This document shows, in pieces, positions 16,419-27,698 of a DNA stretch of 64,000 bases. The translations under genes and the position numbers were made by a program. How positions within the stretch are numbered: position 1 is the stretch's first letter; each line of letters starts with the position of its first letter. The DNA is taken from positions 1 to 64,000 of the forward strand of contig JBJHBJ010000001.1 of the NCBI GenBank assembly GCA_050485425.1, written 5' to 3'. Origin of the DNA: LSCE01 sp050485425 (lineage in GTDB: Bacteria; Pseudomonadota; Gammaproteobacteria; Nitrococcales; Aquisalimonadaceae). Under the pieces are notes generated by a model. It was not told where the DNA came from. It ran no database searches and worked only from the letters and a program-made list of their open reading frames with translations.

Positions 16419-16961
16419 ATGGCCACCATCATCCTGCTGAACAAACCCTACGACGTGCTTTGCCAGTTCACCGACCAGAGCGGTCGTGCCACGCTGGCCG
16501 ATTTCGTCCCGGTTCCCGAGGTCTACCCGGCGGGCCGTCTGGACCGGGACAGCGAAGGGCTGGTCGTGCTGACGGACGACGGCAGTCTGCAGGCCCGCAT
16601 CAGCCAGCCCCGCCACAAGATGTCCAAGACCTACTGGGTGCAGGTGGAAGGCGAGCCCGGGGCGGAGGCGCTGAGACTGCTCGCCGAGGGAGTGCAGCTG
16701 AAGGATGGTATGTCATTGCCCGCCCGGGCCAGGAGCATGGGTGAGCCGCATGGCCTCTGGCCCCGCAGCCCTCCCATCCGCGAGCGCCGGCATATTCCCA
16801 CCAGTTGGCTGGAACTGACGCTTTCCGAGGGTCGGAACCGGCAGGTCCGGCGGATGACGGCTGCGGTGGGACATCCTACCTTGCGGCTGATCCGCTACCG
16901 GGTCGGCTCGTGGACGCTGGACGGCCTGGGTCCGGGTGAATGGCTGGAGCTGCGCGCCTGA
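16419..16961 (+). CDS. rluE: 23S rRNA pseudouridine synthase RluE-type
   Basis: A 180-residue RsuA/RluB/E/F-family enzyme without an S4 domain, which is the RluE layout. The active-site motif is PAGRLDRDSEGLVVLT with catalytic Asp42. KTYWVQVEG and SEGRNRQVRRMTAAVGHPTL complete the family signature. E. coli RluE makes pseudouridine 2457 in 23S rRNA. The start MATIILLNKPYDVLCQFT is exactly family-like. Confidence 0.88.
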   Translation: MATIILLNKPYDVLCQFTDQSGRATLADFVPVPEVYPAGRLDRDSEGLVVLTDDGSLQARISQPRHKMSKTYWVQVEGEPGAEALRLLAEGVQLKDGMSLPARARSMGEPHGLWPRSPPIRERRHIPTSWLELTLSEGRNRQVRRMTAAVGHPTLRLIRYRVGSWTLDGLGPGEWLELRA

Positions 16962-17028
16962 GCGCTTACTTGACCTGCCGGCGGTTTACAGGGACATTGC
17001 CGTTCTCTTTCCGTCACTGAGAACAGAC

Positions 17029-17829
17029 ATGTCCGTGCAGTTCACCACCCTGTTGCAGCAACTCCGTGAATCCGGCACCGCCATGGCCCGCGTCGACGAG
17101 ACCTGGGCCCAGGGCAGGGCAACGTTCGGCGGCCTGGTGGCCGCCCTGCTGTATGAAGCCATGCGCAAGCAGGTTCCGGAGGAGCGGCTGATCCGGTCAT
17201 TCGCCCTGTCCTTCGTCGGTCCGGCCGGGCCCGGGGAGCAGACCTATCAGGCCCAGGTGCTGCGTTCGGGCAAGGCCGTGACGCAGATGGAGGCGCGACT
17301 GCTGCAGGGAGGCGAGACCATGGCGGTGGCGCTGGCCAGCTTCGGCGCCGGTCGCGAATCGGCGGTGGTCGCTCCGGGGCATGCCATGCCCGAGGCGCCG
17401 CCTGCCGATGACTGCCGGGTACTGCCCTTTGTCGAGGGCGTCTCGCCCGCCTTCACGCGCCATCTGGAGATGCGTTGGGTGTTCGGCGATCTGCCGTTCT
17501 CCGGCAGCACGCAGCGGCAGATGGGTGGCTGGATGCGGTTCCGCGAGCCCCAGGGCGAGCGCCTGACCGACGCCCACCTGCTGGCCCTGGTGGATACCTG
17601 GCCGCCGGTGACCCTGCCCATGCTCAAGGAACGGGCACCGGCGAGCTCGCTGAGCTGGGCCATGGAGTTCGTGCAGCCGATGCCCGTGCTGCCGTCCGAC
17701 GCCTGGCTGCTTTACCGAGCGGAGGTGGACCAGGCCCGCGATGGCTACGGCCAGGGCCGGGCCTGCATCTGGAGCCCGGACGGCCGGCTGCTGGCCGTCA
17801 GCCAGCAGACCATGGTCATTTTTGGCTAG
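17029..17829 (+). CDS. Double-hotdog acyl-CoA thioesterase family protein
   Basis: A 266-residue protein built as two hotdog halves, as in TesB-type thioesterases and their 4HBT_3 relatives. Visible marks are AQGRATFGGLVAALLYEAM (first half), PVTLPMLKERAPASSLSWAMEFV (linker to second half) and the conserved end QGRACIWSPDGRLLAVSQQT. Its likely job is hydrolysis of acyl-CoA esters; chain length is unknown. The ATG at 17029 is preferred over an earlier in-frame codon that overlaps rluE. Its TAG overlaps the stop of the convergent universal stress gene (CTAG at 17826-17829). Confidence 0.85.
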   Translation: MSVQFTTLLQQLRESGTAMARVDETWAQGRATFGGLVAALLYEAMRKQVPEERLIRSFALSFVGPAGPGEQTYQAQVLRSGKAVTQMEARLLQGGETMAVALASFGAGRESAVVAPGHAMPEAPPADDCRVLPFVEGVSPAFTRHLEMRWVFGDLPFSGSTQRQMGGWMRFREPQGERLTDAHLLALVDTWPPVTLPMLKERAPASSLSWAMEFVQPMPVLPSDAWLLYRAEVDQARDGYGQGRACIWSPDGRLLAVSQQTMVIFG

Positions 17830-18689
17830 TCCTGTGGCCGGTACACGGCCACCGGGCAACGGGCGGCATGCAGCACACCATGGGTGACGCTGCCCAGCAC
17901 GATCTGGCCCAGGCCGCTCCTGCCATGGGTGCTCATCACCAGCATCGCGCCTGACAGTCCACCAGCGTAACTGGATAGCGCCTCGGCCGGGTCCTGCCCA
18001 TGCAGCACGTCCCAGTCCGCGCTTATGCCGTGCTGCTGTTTCAGCCGCCGGGCGATGTTCTGCACGTAGGCCGACTCGGAAACGTCACTGGCCGCCGGCG
18101 TGGTGACGCCGGTGCGGGAGAAATCGCCAGTGATGCTGTGGTGCCCGCCGCTGCCCGGCAGCGCGCCGGGTTCCACCACATGCACCAACTGCAACTGGGC
18201 TTTCAGCATCTGCGCCAGTTCCACGGCGAGCGGCAGGATGTCCTCGGACAGCGGTGAGCCGTCCAGGCAGGTGATCAGGCGGTTGACCGGGCCGTTCCAC
18301 TGCTCCGAGAAGCGGGGCCCGGCCAGGAACACCAGCCGGTCGCAATCCCGCACGACGTGCGAGGCCACGCTGCCGAGCAGTGCTTCGGCCACCGGCCGGC
18401 GGCCGTGGGTAGTCATGCAGAGCAGGGTGCCCGGTTCCTCCACCAGCACATCGCACAAATGCCTGGCGGGCGATGCGTCAGGCACCACTTCAATGCTTGG
18501 CCGCGGTTCGCCGTCGATACCCTCCAGCGCACGCTCGATGGCGTGCCGCCGGTCGTCCACGGCCTGCGTGTCGGGGACAATGGAGATGAGTCCGACCGGC
18601 ATGCCCAGTTGCCGGGCCAGCGTCTGGCCAAGACGCAGACCCATCAGCGAATAGCCGGTGCCGTCGGTGGAAACCAGAATCTGTTGCAT
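17826..18689 (-). CDS. Tandem universal stress protein (two Usp domains)
   Basis: A 287-residue protein with two UspA folds. Domain 1 is about residues 1-140 (MQQILVSTDGTGYSLMGL start). Domain 2 is about 147-287 and ends with the nucleotide-loop GRSGLGQIVLGSVTHGVLHA (G-2X-G-9X-G[S/T]). The first domain has a partly degenerate loop (GRRPVAEALLGSVASHVV). Such proteins bind ATP or act in energy- and oxidative-stress responses. GGGAGAG precedes the ATG at 18689. The stop is shared with the convergent thioesterase gene. A single gene. Confidence 0.88.
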   Translation of the reverse strand: MQQILVSTDGTGYSLMGLRLGQTLARQLGMPVGLISIVPDTQAVDDRRHAIERALEGIDGEPRPSIEVVPDASPARHLCDVLVEEPGTLLCMTTHGRRPVAEALLGSVASHVVRDCDRLVFLAGPRFSEQWNGPVNRLITCLDGSPLSEDILPLAVELAQMLKAQLQLVHVVEPGALPGSGGHHSITGDFSRTGVTTPAASDVSESAYVQNIARRLKQQHGISADWDVLHGQDPAEALSSYAGGLSGAMLVMSTHGRSGLGQIVLGSVTHGVLHAARCPVAVYRPQD

Positions 18690-18785
18690 GGTACGTCTCT
18701 CTCCCTTCATGGTGTGTCGCCATCCACACCAAGCATGGCAAAACCGGCGGGAAGTACCTTCATCCAGATCAAGTTTTCGTGATTT

Positions 18786-20822
<2,037 letters not shown>

Positions 20823-20972
20823 GTTGCGTTCTGCCCTTCGCCGCCGACAAAGCGGCGGATTCTAGCATGCGTGCCGTGCGGCCGAAGCCCGTGGTCCTGA
20901 TCTGGATCAACGGCCCCGGGACGGTCTAGCGGCTATGCTGCTGAAAGAATAAACAGAACGAGGAGCCGACCG

Positions 20973-22436
20973 ATGGCGCAATCCCGTGGCGATTCCCGGA
21001 GACTGGGCGTTTTCCTGTTGCTGCTGTATCTCTTCCTGATTCTGCTGCCGGTGATTCTCGCCGCGTTGCAGGGGCGGGAGCCTCGCCCCTGGCGGGATGA
21101 CCTGGCGTCGGGGTTGGCCATGGCGGGGTTTGCGATGCTGCTGGCGGAGTTCCTGTTGTCGGGGCGCTCCCGGCGGTTGTCTGCCCACGTGGGCATGGAC
21201 GTGGTGATGCGCTTTCACCAGTTCATGGGGCACATGCTGCTGCTGTTCCTGCTTTTCCACCCGTTCCTCTACAGCCTGCCCATGAACGTGCAGCCGTATG
21301 GCGAGCCGGATGCGGCCACCTGGCTGAGCCTGCCGCTGTGGCCCGGGATCACCGGCCTGCTGGCCTGGATCGGGCTGGGGTTGCTGGTGTTTCTGGCCGT
21401 GGCGCGGGACGCGCTCCCGTTCCGCTACGAGGCCTGGCGTTTCTGGCATGGTTTCGGAGCGCTGCTGATCGCCCTGTTCGCGCTTCACCATACGCTGGCG
21501 GTGGGCCGCTACAGCCAGGAACCGCTGCTGGCCGCATTCTGGTGGGCGGCAACCGCACTGGCTGTCCTGGCCTTGCTGCACGTCCACGTCTGGACCCCGC
21601 TGCGCCAGCGCAGCCGGCCGTACCGGGTGACCTCGGTGGATCGCGCCGCCGACCGGACCTGGGTGCTGGAACTGGAGCCGGACAAGGCGGCAGGCCATGA
21701 CGGTCGGGCGTTTTCGTACCGGGCCGGGCAGTTTGCCTGGCTGAAACTGGAACGGGCACTGTTCCGCATTACCGAGCATCCGTTTTCCATCAGTTCGGCA
21801 CCGGCTGCCGGTGGCCAGTTGGAGTTCACTATCAAGGAGGCCGGGGATTTCACCGGCCGCATCGGTGAGGTGCCGCTGGGCGCCCGGGCCTACCTGGACG
21901 GCCCCTATGGCAACTTCACGCTGGAGGGGGACGATACGCGCCCCCTGGTGCTGATTGCCGGCGGCGTCGGCATGGCGCCAATCATGAGCCTGTTGCGGCA
22001 GCTCAAGGCCTCGGGCAGCCGGCGCCAGGTGCTGTTGCTGCAGGCCAACCGCCACCAGGGGCAGATTCTCTACAGTGCCGAACTGGCGGATATGGAACGG
22101 TCCATGTCGCTGCAGGTGCATTACATGCTGTCCGAGCCACCGACGGGCTGGGCCGGGCTGACCGGCATGCCGGGCGCGGAGGCTCTGACCACCCTGGTGC
22201 CGGAGGAGCAGCGCAGGGGCAGCGTGTATTACGTCTGCGGCCCGGCGGCCATGATCGATACCGTCGAAGCCGTGCTCGACCGGCAGTTCCGGGTGCCGCC
22301 CGAGCAGGTCTGCTCCGAGCGTTTCCGCTACAGCTTCGGCGCACGGGTGGGAAGCGCGGGTCGGGCGCTGCTGGCGTTCTCGACCATCACGCTGGTGGCC
22401 CTGGGCGCGGTGCTCGCCTTTGCATTGCGTTATTGA
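20973..22436 (+). CDS. Ferric-reductase-like flavocytochrome with extra C-terminal helix
   Basis: A 487-residue membrane flavocytochrome. Six N-terminal helices carry haem-ligand histidines (FHQFMGHMLLLFLLFHPF and FWHGFGALLIALFALHHTL). An FAD-binding domain follows (TEHPFSISSAP, equivalent to RxYS), then an NAD(P)-binding domain (VLIAGGVGMAPIMSLLRQL and YYVCGPAAMIDTVEAVL). The layout matches FRE/NOX-type ferric reductases and NAD(P)H-driven cytochrome b systems. An additional hydrophobic helix (about residues 464-486) closes the protein, which is unusual after the cofactor domain. The partner and acceptor are unknown. Its end overlaps the convergent amidase stop by seven bases. Confidence 0.85.
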   Translation: MAQSRGDSRRLGVFLLLLYLFLILLPVILAALQGREPRPWRDDLASGLAMAGFAMLLAEFLLSGRSRRLSAHVGMDVVMRFHQFMGHMLLLFLLFHPFLYSLPMNVQPYGEPDAATWLSLPLWPGITGLLAWIGLGLLVFLAVARDALPFRYEAWRFWHGFGALLIALFALHHTLAVGRYSQEPLLAAFWWAATALAVLALLHVHVWTPLRQRSRPYRVTSVDRAADRTWVLELEPDKAAGHDGRAFSYRAGQFAWLKLERALFRITEHPFSISSAPAAGGQLEFTIKEAGDFTGRIGEVPLGARAYLDGPYGNFTLEGDDTRPLVLIAGGVGMAPIMSLLRQLKASGSRRQVLLLQANRHQGQILYSAELADMERSMSLQVHYMLSEPPTGWAGLTGMPGAEALTTLVPEEQRRGSVYYVCGPAAMIDTVEAVLDRQFRVPPEQVCSERFRYSFGARVGSAGRALLAFSTITLVALGAVLAFALRY

Positions 22437-23842
22437 CCCCGCTCCGGGTCCGGGGGCGTGAGCGTGAACGGCGCGATCTGCTCGAAGGCCCGGGAGGCCC
22501 GCAGGATCAGCGGCTCCCGGAAGCGGCCCGCGACCAGTTGCATGCCCACCGGCAGGCCGTTGGCGGCCAGGCCCACCGGGATGGATGCTGCCGGCTGACC
22601 GGTCAGGTTGAAGGGTACCGTGTAGGGGACGGCATGTTCCCAGCGGTCGAAGGACGCCGTGTGATAGACGGTGTCCGCGGTCGGGGCCGTGGTCGGCATG
22701 GTCGGGGTGATCAGCAGGTCGTACTGCTGGTGGAACTGTTCCATCCGGACGCCGAGCCGTGCCCGCGCCGTCACCGCCTGGTAATAGCTTTCGATGCCCA
22801 CGGACAGGCCTTCCTCGGCCAGCCGCCGCAGACCGGGGTCCATCAGTTCCCGGCGACCCTCCGGTATGCCGCGCAGGGTGTTGGCGAAGCCAGCCTTCCA
22901 GTAATCCTCGAACACCGGTCGCAGCGGATCGATGACCGGGCCGACGTCCTCCACATGGGCGCCCAGGGCTTCCAGTTTCCGAACGGCAGCCTCCACCAGG
23001 CTGGCGATCTCCGGATCGGGCCTGGTGGCGCCGAAGTCCCGGCTCCAGCCGATCCGCAGACCGCGCACGCCCTGTTCCAGTCCCACCTCGAAGTCGATGC
23101 CCTGGGGTGCGGCTGCATACCAATCCCTCGGATCCGGCTGGCTGAGCACGGTCAGCATGCGGGCGGCATCCCGCACGGTGCGGGCGATGGGGCCATTGCT
23201 GGTGAGCGTGCAGTAGGGGCTGTCATTGGGGCTGTGCGGCACCCGGCCGAATGTCGGCTTGATACCGAACAGCCCGCAGTAGCTGGCCGGAATCCGGATC
23301 GAGCCGCCGGCATCGGTGCCGTGCGCCAGCGGTCCGATGCCCGCGGCCACCGCAGCGCCGGCGCCGCCGCTGGAGCCGCCCGGCGAATGGTCGGTGTTCC
23401 AGGGGTTGCGGGTGACTCCGTGCAGCGGGCTGTCGGTGATGCCCTTCCAGCCGAACTCGGGGGTGTGGGTCTTGCCGAACAGAACGGCGCCTGCTTCGCG
23501 CAGCCGGGCCACGGAAGGGCAATCCTCATCGCTGATCGCGTCCGGGTCGGTGGTCAGCGAGCCGCTGCGGGTGCTGGTGCCCCTGACAGCGACAATGTCC
23601 TTGATGCTGATCGGTACGCCGTCCAGGCTGCTGAGCGGCCGCTGCCGGCGCCAGCGTTCTGCGGATGCACCGGCATCCGCGAGTGCCGCCTCGCGGTCGA
23701 TCAGACTGAATGCGTTGAGTCTGCCCTCAAGTCGCTCGGCGTGATCCAGCACGGTGCTGGTGACCAGTACAGGATCCAGTTCTCCGGTGGTGTACCGTTG
23801 GCGCAGTTCTTCGGCGGACAGTCGGGTGATGTCAAGGGACAT
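22430..23842 (-). CDS. Amidase-signature family hydrolase
   Basis: A 470-residue amidase-signature enzyme. The Ser-cisSer-Lys triad is visible as Lys81 (GVPISIKDIVAVRGTST), Ser157 (HSPGGSSGGAGAA) and Ser181 (TDAGGSIRIPASYCG). Possible substrates include aryl or aliphatic amides, or a peptide amide; the gene is distinct from GatA because the transamidosome context and the GatA C-terminus are absent. GGAGGAG precedes the ATG at 23842, deciding it against an upstream in-frame codon. It is not obviously coupled to the psd gene 99 bases upstream. Confidence 0.88.
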   Translation of the reverse strand: MSLDITRLSAEELRQRYTTGELDPVLVTSTVLDHAERLEGRLNAFSLIDREAALADAGASAERWRRQRPLSSLDGVPISIKDIVAVRGTSTRSGSLTTDPDAISDEDCPSVARLREAGAVLFGKTHTPEFGWKGITDSPLHGVTRNPWNTDHSPGGSSGGAGAAVAAGIGPLAHGTDAGGSIRIPASYCGLFGIKPTFGRVPHSPNDSPYCTLTSNGPIARTVRDAARMLTVLSQPDPRDWYAAAPQGIDFEVGLEQGVRGLRIGWSRDFGATRPDPEIASLVEAAVRKLEALGAHVEDVGPVIDPLRPVFEDYWKAGFANTLRGIPEGRRELMDPGLRRLAEEGLSVGIESYYQAVTARARLGVRMEQFHQQYDLLITPTMPTTAPTADTVYHTASFDRWEHAVPYTVPFNLTGQPAASIPVGLAANGLPVGMQLVAGRFREPLILRASRAFEQIAPFTLTPPDPERGQ

Positions 23843-23941
23843 GGGCTCCTCCAGCCTGTTGTTCTTTGCCGGGGAGCTCTCCCTGTTCCTGCCTGGCCTG
23901 TCCTCCAGCCTATCGCCGAAGGCGGGGTGCGGCAACGGGGG

Positions 23942-24841
23942 TCACGCCTGTTGCATGGTCCCGATGGCTTCGCGCACGCGCACCATCTGATCGGCCTGGA
24001 GTGATGCATCCAGTCGCGCCATGCCGGGCGGGAAGATCACGATGGCCGTGGAACCCATGTTGAAACGGCCCATTTCCTCGCCCCGCTGCAGGACCACCCG
24101 GGCCGGTTCGTAATTCCAGTGGCGGATGGCCCGGCCTCGCGGTGGCGTGATCTCGCCGGCCCACACCGTCTGGATGCTGGCGACGTTGATAGCGCCCACC
24201 AGCACGACGGCAAACGGGCCGGACTCGCCCTCGAACAGGCAGGCGACCCGCTCGTTGCGTGCGAACAGCCCGGGCACGGTTTTTACCGTGTGGCGGCCGA
24301 CGCTGAACAGGCGGCCGGGAATATGCACCATCTCACGCAACTCACCGCCCAGCGGCATATGGACCCGGTGGTAGTCCTTCGGCGACAGATACACGGTGAT
24401 GAAACTGCCGCCCTGGAACGGGGCGGCCCGCGCCTCGTCGCCGCCCAGCAGGGCGGTCAGGGAATAGCCGTGGCCCTTGGCCTGGATCACTCGGTCATCG
24501 CGGAGAGGTCCCAATGCGCTGACCGTGCCGTCCGCCGGGCAGCAGATGGCATCCGTCGCCGCCGGCATGGGGCGGGCGTCGGCGCGCAGCGCGCGGGTGA
24601 AGAAGCTGTTGAAATCCGGGTAGGCGGTGGGGTCCGTTTCCACGGCCTGGGTCATGTCCACACCGAAGCTGCGCACGAACCAGCGCACGAAGGGCTTGCG
24701 GAACCACGGTGCGCGTACCCGCACCAGGCGGTGCACGATCCGGGAGATGGCGTGGTGGGGCAGTGGATAGAGCGGAAGGCTCTTCAGCCAGTCGCTGACG
24801 GAGGCGCGCTGTTCGAGATAACGAGCCGGCTGTTCATCCAT
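23942..24841 (-). CDS. psd: Phosphatidylserine decarboxylase
   Basis: A 299-residue proenzyme that makes phosphatidylethanolamine from phosphatidylserine at the inner membrane. It is self-cleaved at the Gly-Ser-Thr of EEMGRFNMGSTAIV (Gly263-Ser264-Thr265), the pyruvoyl-forming LGST equivalent. The YLSPKDYHRVHMP motif is complete. Length is normal for the gammaproteobacterial enzyme. It is six bases downstream of the Sco gene, so the two are co-transcribed (sco-psd). Confidence 0.93.
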   Translation of the reverse strand: MDEQPARYLEQRASVSDWLKSLPLYPLPHHAISRIVHRLVRVRAPWFRKPFVRWFVRSFGVDMTQAVETDPTAYPDFNSFFTRALRADARPMPAATDAICCPADGTVSALGPLRDDRVIQAKGHGYSLTALLGGDEARAAPFQGGSFITVYLSPKDYHRVHMPLGGELREMVHIPGRLFSVGRHTVKTVPGLFARNERVACLFEGESGPFAVVLVGAINVASIQTVWAGEITPPRGRAIRHWNYEPARVVLQRGEEMGRFNMGSTAIVIFPPGMARLDASLQADQMVRVREAIGTMQQA

Positions 24842-24847
24842 GAAGGC

Positions 24848-25504
24848 TCAAATGTCTCCGTGGTGGGAGAGAATCCGTGACAGATCCTCGGCAATGGGCT
24901 GGGCCCGGTGCGGCGCCTGGAACAGTGCCTGCAGGCGGCCTTCCGGGTTGATCAGCAGAACGGCCGAGCCGTGGTCGACCATGTAGTCCTCGTCGTCGTC
25001 CTCGTCGTGACGGACGTGGACAATGCCCAGGTCCCGCGCCAGGACGTCGATGTCGTCCAGCGAGCCGGTCAGGCCGAGGAAGTCGTGGTCGAAGGCGGTC
25101 ACGTAGCTGGCCAGTCGTTCGGGGGTGTCGCGAGCCGGGTCCACGGTGACAAACACGCCGCGAATGGGTTTGTCCGTGCCCTCGTCACGCACCAGGGACA
25201 TGGCCTGACCCAGCTCCAGCATGGTCATCGGGCAGATGTCCGGGCAGTTGGTGAAGCCGAAGAACATCACCGTCCAGGCGCCCTCGAGCCGGTCGCGGCC
25301 GAACGGTTCGCCGTTGTGGTCCACCAGGCTGAATTCGGTGACGTCGCGCCCGCCTTCCAGATAGGTGCCGTGCAGGTTTTCACTTTCCAGTCGTTGCGGG
25401 GCGAACAACTGGCTGGCAAGCCAGATACCCAGCCCGAGTGCGGCGACTGCCGCGAGGCTGATCAGCAGGGAGGTTGGCAGGCGTGACGGTTGTGTTTCGC
25501 TCAT
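24848..25504 (-). CDS. Sco1/SenC copper-binding thioredoxin-like protein
   Basis: A 218-residue protein with one N-terminal anchor helix (about 13-33) and a thioredoxin fold facing the periplasm. The copper ligands of the family are all visible: Cys87 and Cys91 in FTNCPDICPMTM and His178 in VDHGSAVLL. Sco proteins load Cu into the CuA centre of cytochrome oxidase or act as thiol reductases. No oxidase genes are in the window. The ATG at 25504 is used; an 11-residue longer GTG-type start is less likely. It precedes psd by six bases. Confidence 0.9.
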   Translation of the reverse strand: MSETQPSRLPTSLLISLAAVAALGLGIWLASQLFAPQRLESENLHGTYLEGGRDVTEFSLVDHNGEPFGRDRLEGAWTVMFFGFTNCPDICPMTMLELGQAMSLVRDEGTDKPIRGVFVTVDPARDTPERLASYVTAFDHDFLGLTGSLDDIDVLARDLGIVHVRHDEDDDEDYMVDHGSAVLLINPEGRLQALFQAPHRAQPIAEDLSRILSHHGDI

Positions 25505-25619
25505 GGCGGCAGATTTTGCCACAGCCTTCCGTGCCACGCACCCGCTGTTGTCCGCTGGTCTCGGAGAGGCCGGAAATCGGGTATGCTATGCGGCTTTCCA
25601 CAGCAATCCGTTGACCACC

Positions 25620-26561
25620 ATGCTGGATACCCAAGGCGCCCTGGATAATCTGCACACGCTGCGCGACTTCGTTCGCTGGTCCGCCAGCCGGTTCCGCGAG
25701 GCCGGGCTGGTGTTCGGGCACGGTACCGACAATGCGCTGGACGAGGCCGCCGCGCTGGTCCTGCATACGCTGCACCTGCCGCCGGTCATTCCGGACGCCT
25801 ACTGGGATTCACGCCTGACCCGCCAGGAGGCCGAGGCCGTGGTGGCACGGGTCCGCCGGCGTGTGGAGGAGCGGCTGCCGCTGGCCTACGTCACGCATGA
25901 GGCCTGGTTCTGCGGCCTGCCGTTCTTTGTCGATCGACGCGTGCTGGTGCCGCGTTCCCCCATCGCCGAGCTGATCGAGGCCGGATTCGCGCCGTGGCTG
26001 AAGGTGGAGGATGTACAGCGCGTGCTGGACATCGGCACCGGTAGTGGCTGCATTGCCATCGCGTGCGCGCACGTCTTTCCGCTGGCCCGGGTGGATGCGG
26101 CCGATATCTCGCGTGAAGCGCTGGAAGTCGCTGACATGAACATTCTGCGGCATCAGGTGGAAGACCAGGTGCAGACGGTGCTGTCGGATGTCCTCGGGGG
26201 GGTGCCGGCCGGGCGCCGTTACGATCTGATCGTCAGCAATCCGCCTTACGTGGATGCCGAGGATATGGCGATGCTGCCGCCCGAGTACCGGCTGGAGCCG
26301 AGACTGGGGCTGGAGGCCGGTGAGGACGGGCTGGACGTGGTGCGCCGGCTGCTGGCCGAGGCCGGGGAGTATCTCAGCGACAACGGCATTCTGGTGGTGG
26401 AGGTGGGCAACAGCGAGGAAGCGGTGGAGGCCACCTGGCCGGATGTGCCGTTTCTGTGGCTGGAATTCGAGCGCGGCGGCCACGGGGTATTCCTGCTGAC
26501 CGCGGACCAGGTGCGTGAATACACGCCGCAATTTCGCGCGGCGCTGGAAGGCAACGGGTAG
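25620..26561 (+). CDS. prmB: Ribosomal protein L3 glutamine methyltransferase
   Basis: A 313-residue SAM-dependent methyltransferase that N5-methylates glutamine 150 of ribosomal protein L3. The SAM-binding loop is VLDIGTGSGCIAIACAH and the active-site NPPY is VSNPPYVDAEDM. The helical N-terminal domain (MLDTQGALDNLHTLRDFVRW) distinguishes PrmB from PrmC. The gene lies four bases before aroC on the same strand, the order seen in Pseudomonas and relatives. Confidence 0.9.
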   Translation: MLDTQGALDNLHTLRDFVRWSASRFREAGLVFGHGTDNALDEAAALVLHTLHLPPVIPDAYWDSRLTRQEAEAVVARVRRRVEERLPLAYVTHEAWFCGLPFFVDRRVLVPRSPIAELIEAGFAPWLKVEDVQRVLDIGTGSGCIAIACAHVFPLARVDAADISREALEVADMNILRHQVEDQVQTVLSDVLGGVPAGRRYDLIVSNPPYVDAEDMAMLPPEYRLEPRLGLEAGEDGLDVVRRLLAEAGEYLSDNGILVVEVGNSEEAVEATWPDVPFLWLEFERGGHGVFLLTADQVREYTPQFRAALEGNG

Positions 26562-26564
26562 ATC

Positions 26565-27668
26565 ATGTCAGGAAACAGCTTCGGCAAACTGTTCACGGTA
26601 AGCACGTTCGGCGAGAGCCACGGCCTGGCACTGGGCGCGGTGGTGGATGGCTGTCCGCCGGGCCTGCCGCTCACGGAAGAGGATCTGCAGCGGGATCTGG
26701 ACCGCCGCAAGCCCGGCCAGTCACGGTACACCACGCAGCGCCGGGAACCGGATCAGGTGCGCATACTCTCCGGCGTGTTCGAGGGGCGGACGACCGGGAC
26801 GCCCATCGGCCTGCTGATCGAGAATACCGACCAGAAATCCAAGGACTACTCGGAGATCGCCGACAAGTTCCGCCCCGGGCACGCCGACTACACCTACACG
26901 CAGAAATACGGTTTTCGCGACTACCGTGGTGGTGGCCGCTCTTCCGCCCGTGAGACCGCCATGCGGGTGGCGGCCGGCGCCATCGCCAGGAAGTGGCTGG
27001 CGCACCGCTACGGCGTCACTGTGCGCGGCTATCTCTCGCAACTCGGCCCCATCCCGCTGGCACTGAAGGACTGGGAGGCAGTGGAGCGGAACCCGTTCTT
27101 CTGCGGCGACCCCGACCGCGTGCCGGAGCTGGAAGACTACATGAAGAAGCTGCGCAAGCAGCTCGATTCCGTGGGCGCGAAGGTGACCGTGGTGGCGCAG
27201 GGCTGCCCGCCGGGTTGGGGCGAACCGGTATTCGACCGGCTGGACGCGGACCTGGCGCATGCGCTGATGAGCATCAACGCCGTGAAGGGCGTGGAGATCG
27301 GCGCCGGTTTCGAGGCGGTGAGCCAGCTCGGCACCCAGCACCGGGACGAACTCACCCCCGGCGGCTTCCTGAGCAACAATGCCGGCGGCGTGCTGGGGGG
27401 CATCTCCACCGGCCAGGACGTGGTAGCCAGCATTGCGCTCAAGCCCACTTCCAGCATCATGACGCCCGGCCGCACCATCAACGAGGCCGGTGAACCGGTG
27501 GAGGTGGTCACCAAGGGGCGGCACGACCCCTGTGTGGGCATCCGCGCCACGCCCATTGCCGAGGCCATGATGGCGCTGGTCCTGATGGATCACGCGCTGC
27601 GTCACCGTGCCCAGAACGCCGACGTGGAACCGCCGCTGGCGCCCATTCCCGGTTCCGCCAGCGACTGA
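26565..27668 (+). CDS. aroC: Chorismate synthase
   Basis: A 367-residue chorismate synthase, the last step of the shikimate pathway (EPSP to chorismate, FMN-dependent). Signatures are GESHGLALGAVVDGCPPG, GGGRSSARETAMRVAAGA and PTSSIMTPGRTIN. Length equals the family norm. It starts four bases after prmB and is followed by an MFS gene 30 bases on. It supplies chorismate to the tryptophan genes at 39-42 kb. Confidence 0.95.
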   Translation: MSGNSFGKLFTVSTFGESHGLALGAVVDGCPPGLPLTEEDLQRDLDRRKPGQSRYTTQRREPDQVRILSGVFEGRTTGTPIGLLIENTDQKSKDYSEIADKFRPGHADYTYTQKYGFRDYRGGGRSSARETAMRVAAGAIARKWLAHRYGVTVRGYLSQLGPIPLALKDWEAVERNPFFCGDPDRVPELEDYMKKLRKQLDSVGAKVTVVAQGCPPGWGEPVFDRLDADLAHALMSINAVKGVEIGAGFEAVSQLGTQHRDELTPGGFLSNNAGGVLGGISTGQDVVASIALKPTSSIMTPGRTINEAGEPVEVVTKGRHDPCVGIRATPIAEAMMALVLMDHALRHRAQNADVEPPLAPIPGSASD

Positions 27669-27698
27669 TATCCACCGCGACCCGGCGGCCGGAGGCCC

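Noticed and set aside
20907..23123. 738-codon minus-strand frame
   Set aside because: Shadow of the flavocytochrome and amidase genes.
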